A DNA stretch of 18,301 bases from Spirochaetales bacterium (lineage in GTDB: Bacteria; Spirochaetota; Spirochaetia; ARS1246). The position numbers and the translations under genes are program-made. Below the pieces are notes generated by a model that did not search any database, had not been told where the DNA came from, and worked only from the letters and a program-made list of their open reading frames with translations. Below are positions 14,891 through 18,301 of the stretch, one piece after another; within the stretch, counting starts at the first letter, position 1, and every line of letters begins with the position of its first letter. The stretch lies in NCBI GenBank assembly GCA_018644745.1, contig JABGPX010000521.1, forward strand, positions 1 through 18,301, given 5' to 3'.

Positions 14891-14923
14891 TTAACATTCC
14901 TTTTACCTTCTGTTAACCACTCA
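14891..14923. promoter_or_regulatory. Three 11-bp direct repeats between kinase and efflux operon, likely regulator-binding array
   Basis: Plus-strand units TTAACATTCCT (14891), TTTACCTTCTG (14902) and TTAACCACTCA (14913) repeat TTWAC at an exact 11-bp period. This matches the tandem head-to-tail sites of OmpR/PhoB-family regulators. The array lies in the divergent control region, where it can serve both the adaptor/ABC/permease operon and the kinase/regulator operon. The motif differs from the CAGG array upstream of HtrA, fitting two separate regulators. Confidence 0.55.
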
Positions 14924-14939
14924 AGATATATATGCCGGT

Positions 14940-14945
14940 TATATT
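14940..14945 (+). promoter_or_regulatory. Candidate -10 of the efflux operon
   Basis: TATATT lies 16 bp past the repeat array and would start transcription near 14952, just ahead of the ribosome site. An alternative -10-like TATATA is at 14927-14932. Neither has a consensus -35, consistent with activator dependence. Confidence 0.35.
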
Positions 14946-14956
14946 GCTAATGAGTG

Positions 14957-14962
14957 AGGTGA
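14957..14962 (+). promoter_or_regulatory. Ribosome binding site deciding the adaptor start
   Basis: AGGTGA is 5 nt upstream of the ATG at 14968. The upstream in-frame ATGs at 14932 and 14950 have no such site, so 14968 is the likely start. Confidence 0.7.
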
Positions 14963-14967
14963 TATCA

Positions 14968-16278
14968 ATGCTCGAAGAAAGAACAAAGATTGTAAATGAT
15001 GCCAACGTAAAACCGTTTAAAACTCCTCAGCAGAAACGACAGCGTATTGTTGCTATATTTGTCGTAATAACTATTGTGGTTATTACTGTCGCGGCGTATT
15101 TCCTGTTGGTGCCGAAGGAAGAATCCTACAAATTGACAAGTTATGACACCGCGGTGGTCGAGCTCGGGGATCTCGCGCAGATTGTCCAAGCAAGCGGTGC
15201 GGTAGATATTCCCGTTCAAATACAAATAGCGAGTCCTCAGAGCGGCACGGCGGACAGGCTGTATGTTCAGGAGGGCGAAAGTGTTTCAATAGGGCAGGCT
15301 CTTGCCCGTCTGAATGTACCGGCTCTGATGGATCAATTGGAGGACCTGGATGCGGATCTGGATTCTTCTATTAGGGCATATGAGAAATCGGTACAGCAGA
15401 ATCAGATAACCAACAAAAGGGCGGAGCGGGATATCCTTAGCCTAAAAAAGGATATAACCGAAGCGGTTACGGAGCAGGAAAGACTCGAAGAACTGGTGGA
15501 AATAAATGCTTCGAGGAAGAGCGAACTCGAAACTGCTATTAAAAAGGTTGAGGATCTTCGGGACACGAAAACCGAAAAAGAGCTTCAGCTCGAAGAAAAT
15601 AAGGAACTTCAGGCCCTCGATGCCACGATCAGCCAGGCGAACATCACACGGACAGAAACCAAGATAGCCCGGCTCGAGGTTGAAATCGAGGAAGCGACTA
15701 TACGCAGCCCGATGACCGGCATGGTGCTGGAAATCGATGAAACCATCGGTGTAGCGGGCAGCTCAATCAAACTCGGTCAGGCATTGTTCACCGTTGTGGA
15801 TCCCGGATCGGCAATAATCGAGCTCGATGTGGATGAAGATTACGCGGCGGCCCTTGAAGCGGGACAGCCGGTGGAAATAACGGCGAATAACCAGAAAAGT
15901 ATTGGAACTATTTCCAGCGTCGGCCAGGTGGCACAACTCAGCAGCGACGGTTTGGGCGCAACTATCGTCGTCAAGGTAAAACCGAATCCGGAGATTGGTG
16001 ATCTTCTGCAGGGAACTACGGTGGTTGGAGTTTTTGAGCTCGGCGTGAAAGAAGCCACCATGCTGCTGCCCCGGGGTCCGTATCTGACCACTGGCAGCCA
16101 GCGCTATATGTATGTAATTGAAGGTGATCGCGCTGTACGGCGTGAGGTTACTTTCGGAGAAGTCCAGGGCAGTTATATTGAAATACTCAAAGGTGTCGAA
16201 CCAGGCGAGAGCGTCATAATCAGCGGATATCAAAACTTTATAGAATTCCCGGTAATACAATTGGAAAAAGGAGCATAA
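14968..16278 (+). CDS. MacA-like periplasmic adaptor (membrane fusion protein) of an ABC efflux system
   Basis: A 436-residue HlyD/RND-type membrane fusion protein that links an inner-membrane ABC permease to an outer-membrane exit. One N-terminal membrane anchor is at about 27-48. The first lipoyl half follows (IASPQSGTADRLYVQEGESV, about 87-106). A charged coiled-coil hairpin spans about 122-240, rich in Glu/Lys heptads. The second lipoyl half is EEATIRSPMTGMVLEIDETIGVAG (about 241-264), followed by a beta-barrel domain (about 280-360) and a membrane-proximal domain (about 365-430, LLPRGPYLTTGSQRYMYVIEG). Start at 14968 is set by AGGTGA. The ATPase gene begins one base after its TAA, so the operon order is adaptor, ATPase, permease as in MacAB-type systems. 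No outer-membrane channel gene is in the window. Control is probably by the divergent two-component system. Confidence 0.92.
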   Translation: MLEERTKIVNDANVKPFKTPQQKRQRIVAIFVVITIVVITVAAYFLLVPKEESYKLTSYDTAVVELGDLAQIVQASGAVDIPVQIQIASPQSGTADRLYVQEGESVSIGQALARLNVPALMDQLEDLDADLDSSIRAYEKSVQQNQITNKRAERDILSLKKDITEAVTEQERLEELVEINASRKSELETAIKKVEDLRDTKTEKELQLEENKELQALDATISQANITRTETKIARLEVEIEEATIRSPMTGMVLEIDETIGVAGSSIKLGQALFTVVDPGSAIIELDVDEDYAAALEAGQPVEITANNQKSIGTISSVGQVAQLSSDGLGATIVVKVKPNPEIGDLLQGTTVVGVFELGVKEATMLLPRGPYLTTGSQRYMYVIEGDRAVRREVTFGEVQGSYIEILKGVEPGESVIISGYQNFIEFPVIQLEKGA

Positions 16279-16279
16279 C

Positions 16280-16951
16280 ATGATAAGTCTCGAAAATATT
16301 GAAAAAAAATACGATCTCGGTGAAATGCAGGTGGCAGCCCTGGACAAGGTGTCCATGGAAATCAAAGAAGGCGAGTATGTCGCCATCATGGGGCCGTCAG
16401 GTTCAGGAAAGTCAACTCTTCTGAACATACTCGGGATTCTCGATAATCCCAGCGGCGGCAGCTATCTGCTCGAAGGCCACAATATTACCAACTTGCCGGA
16501 CAAGGAACGGGCGAGAATCAGGAACAAGCATTTTGGATTCGTATTTCAAAGCTTTAATCTCTTTCCTGAGCTGAGTGCTATGGAAAATGTCATGCTCCCG
16601 ATGAACTACGCGGGTGTCGGTTTTGCTCAGAGGAAAGGCCGGGCGTCGGAGCTTCTTGACTGGATCGGCCTTGGTCATCGGCTCCATCATCTTCCTACGA
16701 TGATGAGCGGTGGTGAGCAGCAGCGTGTAGCCATCGCGCGGGCTCTGGCAAATGAACCCGACTTGATTCTCGCTGACGAACCGACCGGTAATCTGCCGAG
16801 TGAAAAGGGCGAAGAAATTTTGCAAACCCTCGAGGACTTGAATAAGCAGGGAGTTACCGTCGTTATGGTAACACACAATGAGAACCAGGGAGAGCGCGCC
16901 CATCGTGTTATCAGGATTCAGGACGGAAAGATTCAGGGGGAGGTGGCGTGA
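16280..16951 (+). CDS. ABC transporter ATPase (MacB/LolD-type)
   Basis: A 223-residue ATPase of the MacB/LolD/FtsE-like class that powers a FtsX-fold permease. Walker [10 protein letters not shown] (38-46), Q-loop Q90 (FVFQSFNL), signature [15 protein letters not shown] (142-156), Walker B LILADE (D166, E167) and H-loop H199 are all intact. The D-loop, usually NLDS in this family, reads NLPS (171-174), so the conserved Asp is Pro; the codon is CCG, at least two changes away from an Asp codon. Ribosome site AAAGGAG (16267-16273) lies 6 nt before the ATG. The stop TGA (16949-16951) overlaps the permease GTG by 4 nt. In MacB the ATPase is fused to the permease; here it is separate, as in many two-gene relatives. 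Confidence 0.95.
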   Translation: MISLENIEKKYDLGEMQVAALDKVSMEIKEGEYVAIMGPSGSGKSTLLNILGILDNPSGGSYLLEGHNITNLPDKERARIRNKHFGFVFQSFNLFPELSAMENVMLPMNYAGVGFAQRKGRASELLDWIGLGHRLHHLPTMMSGGEQQRVAIARALANEPDLILADEPTGNLPSEKGEEILQTLEDLNKQGVTVVMVTHNENQGERAHRVIRIQDGKIQGEVA

Positions 16952-18301
16952 AAATCGGAGAAGATGTCAAAATAAGCCTGCGATCAATACAAAAAAGACC
17001 GGTGGAATCGATTCTGCTGGTTCTTGGAATCGCCCTCGGAATCGGTGCTACCGCGGCCGGTATATCCCTTATTTCTCATTCTGTCACGGCCAAGGAAGAA
17101 CTCCTTGCCAAGACCCAGTACAAGGAACTCATTGTACGGGTTCGCGAGAGCGCCGAAGATATGGACCTATCGGCAATGCCAAAAGTGGGGGAGGGAAGCG
17201 TGATATTGAGCTGGCAGGATCTGGTAGCTCAAAATGATGTTCCCGATATCGAGTACGCTTATCTGGCCAACCCTCAGGAAATTCGTGTCGGGAATTTTGG
17301 TAACGCTTTTGCTGCCATTGCCGGCGGTGCAGGCGCTGGCGGGGGAACGATTGAGGTCTTTCGAGGCCAGGCCCCTCCCGGCGGGGGACCCGGCGGAGGA
17401 CAGCCTGGTGAAGGCGTGGTCATAATCGAGGGCGATTTACCGAAGGGTGCAATTGTAATTGAGGGTGAGGAAGGCTCTATAGTTATGGAGGATCTGCAGG
17501 CACCCCCCGACGGAGAGGAGGGGCAGTCCGGAGACCGCCAGCCTCGTGGTTTTGAAGGCTTCAATTTTGAGGATATCCCGGTTCCCGCCGGACCGGAGCC
17601 GGTGATTGATGAGTTTCGCGGGATGCGGGTAAGCCCGGAATACTTCAGCGCCTGGAATCTGAATGCCTCAGCTGGCAGCCTATTCACCCAAACAGAAATG
17701 GAAGAAAACAAACCGGTGATAGTGCTCGGTTCGAATCTCGGAGTTACTATCTTTGAGGACGGCGAGTCCCTCGGACGCGAGCTTCTCATTTTCAGAAGTC
17801 TTGTTGAGATTATTGGAATCCTCGAGCCAACCGGCACCGAACAGGATGACATGGGATTCGTACCGGCACCAGCGCCGAACATCGAGCGTATACCCGAGTT
17901 CGCCCGGCAATTCATCGGTCTTAATACCACATTGCATTACACCGTTTATGATCCGACCCGACTTGATGAGGCGAAGTCCCAACTCGGGGAATGGTTCACT
18001 CAGAAATACGGAGAAGGGCAGGTCGTTATCAGCATACCAAGAGCTGAAGTCGAGGCGGCACAGGACCGTACCTCTCGGCTTGTTTCTGTAATTCTTTTTC
18101 TGGCTGTCGCAGGGCTGCTGATTGCCTCGGTTAACGTGTCAAATATCCTGCTTGGGCGTGCTTTAAGAAAGCGGAAGAATGTCGGAATACTCAAAGCCCT
18201 GGGTGCCTCGATACGCGACGTGTTCGGCCTCTTCTTTATAGAAGCATTGGTGCTCGGTGTGTCCGGCGCAATCGTCGGCACGGGAATATCGATTCTCATC
18301 T
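16948..18301 (+). CDS. MacB/FtsX-type efflux permease (3' end outside window) with a Gly/Pro-rich periplasmic insertion
   Basis: The first 451 residues of an inner-membrane permease, starting with GTG at 16948 inside the ATPase stop (GTGA) after GGGGGAGG. TM1 is at about 19-43. A periplasmic domain (about 45-375) follows, with the MacB-type core FRGMRVSPEYFSAWNL (223-238). TM2 is at about 377-403, the FtsX-family cytoplasmic motif RKRKNVGILKALGAS at 407-421, and TM3 begins at about 425 and is cut by the window end. Within the periplasmic domain, residues about 125-222 are a Gly-, Pro- and acid-rich low-complexity stretch (including PPGGGPGGGQPGEG) where I expect continuous core-domain sequence in MacB relatives. 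Read with the upstream genes, it completes an adaptor/ATPase/permease efflux unit; the substrate is unknown. Confidence 0.9.
   Translation, partial: MKIGEDVKISLRSIQKRPVESILLVLGIALGIGATAAGISLISHSVTAKEELLAKTQYKELIVRVRESAEDMDLSAMPKVGEGSVILSWQDLVAQNDVPDIEYAYLANPQEIRVGNFGNAFAAIAGGAGAGGGTIEVFRGQAPPGGGPGGGQPGEGVVIIEGDLPKGAIVIEGEEGSIVMEDLQAPPDGEEGQSGDRQPRGFEGFNFEDIPVPAGPEPVIDEFRGMRVSPEYFSAWNLNASAGSLFTQTEMEENKPVIVLGSNLGVTIFEDGESLGRELLIFRSLVEIIGILEPTGTEQDDMGFVPAPAPNIERIPEFARQFIGLNTTLHYTVYDPTRLDEAKSQLGEWFTQKYGEGQVVISIPRAEVEAAQDRTSRLVSVILFLAVAGLLIASVNVSNILLGRALRKRKNVGILKALGASIRDVFGLFFIEALVLGVSGAIVGTGISILI

Noticed and set aside
14890..14917. Two GTTAAC palindromes read as one large inverted-repeat operator
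   Set aside because: GTTAAC is self-complementary, so it pairs trivially. The intervening TTTAC at the same 11-bp phase favours a direct-repeat array instead.
14932..14967. Upstream ATGs (14932, 14950) as the adaptor start
   Set aside because: Neither has a ribosome site, while the ATG at 14968 has AGGTGA at ideal spacing; the upstream start would also overlap the likely promoter.
15763..16428. A 221-codon minus-strand frame across the adaptor and ATPase genes
   Set aside because: It spans the junction of two well-supported genes and shows no domain or ribosome site.
1..18301. CRISPR array, tRNA/rRNA genes, insertion sequences or att sites
   Set aside because: I found no spaced direct repeats of CRISPR length, no tRNA-like cloverleaf, no transposase motif and no flanking inverted repeats; all long stretches are accounted for by ordinary genes.

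Overview
The window is gene-dense, of moderate G+C by eye, and has no tRNA, rRNA, CRISPR array or insertion sequence that I can see. It encodes a secreted two-PDZ HtrA protease, a membrane-fusion-protein/ABC efflux operon and periplasmic sensor kinases, so it comes from a bacterium with a periplasm (Gram-negative-type envelope). Two ferredoxin-type Fe-S clusters on an aldo/keto reductase and an iron-dependent alcohol dehydrogenase would suit an anaerobe or fermenter. The style of the proteins reminds me of spirochaetes, but nothing in the sequence proves that.

Layout. (1) 2-1951, plus strand: the C-terminal part of an NtrB-like histidine kinase, then an Fe-S aldo/keto reductase. (2) 1970-5511, minus strand: two overlapping genes for a heterodimeric ABC exporter, read from a good sigma-70-type promoter at 5664-5692 through a leader of about 150 nt that holds a hairpin and a possible short reading frame. 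(3) 5767-8355: an iron-containing alcohol dehydrogenase (minus) diverging from an enolase-superfamily enzyme (plus) resembling cis-3-hydroxy-L-proline dehydratase; a perfect palindrome lies between them. (4) 8356-8463: a convergent terminator region with three stacked hairpins. (5) 8464-12132, minus: an OmpR-type response regulator, its histidine kinase and an HtrA/DegP protease. (6) 12270-14818, minus: a second two-component system with the kinase gene first. (7) 14968-18301, plus, divergent from it: a MacA-like adaptor, an ABC ATPase and a MacB/FtsX-type permease that runs off the window.

How the parts may work together. Regions 5-7 look like an envelope-stress and efflux island. Two control regions each hold three direct repeats at an exact 11-bp period, the arrangement bound by tandem OmpR/PhoB-family regulators. 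One set (CAGG at 9996, 10007 and 10018) is just upstream of the protease gene. The other (TTAAC/TTTAC at 14891, 14902 and 14913) lies between the second kinase and the efflux operon. The simplest model is that each regulator controls its neighbouring output through its own set of repeats.

Protein-level oddities: a 12-nt tandem repeat that lengthens the dimerization-domain loop of one kinase, a roughly 95-residue Gly/Pro/acid-rich insertion in the efflux permease, a Pro in the D-loop of its ATPase, and an aldo/keto reductase without the usual catalytic Tyr and Lys.
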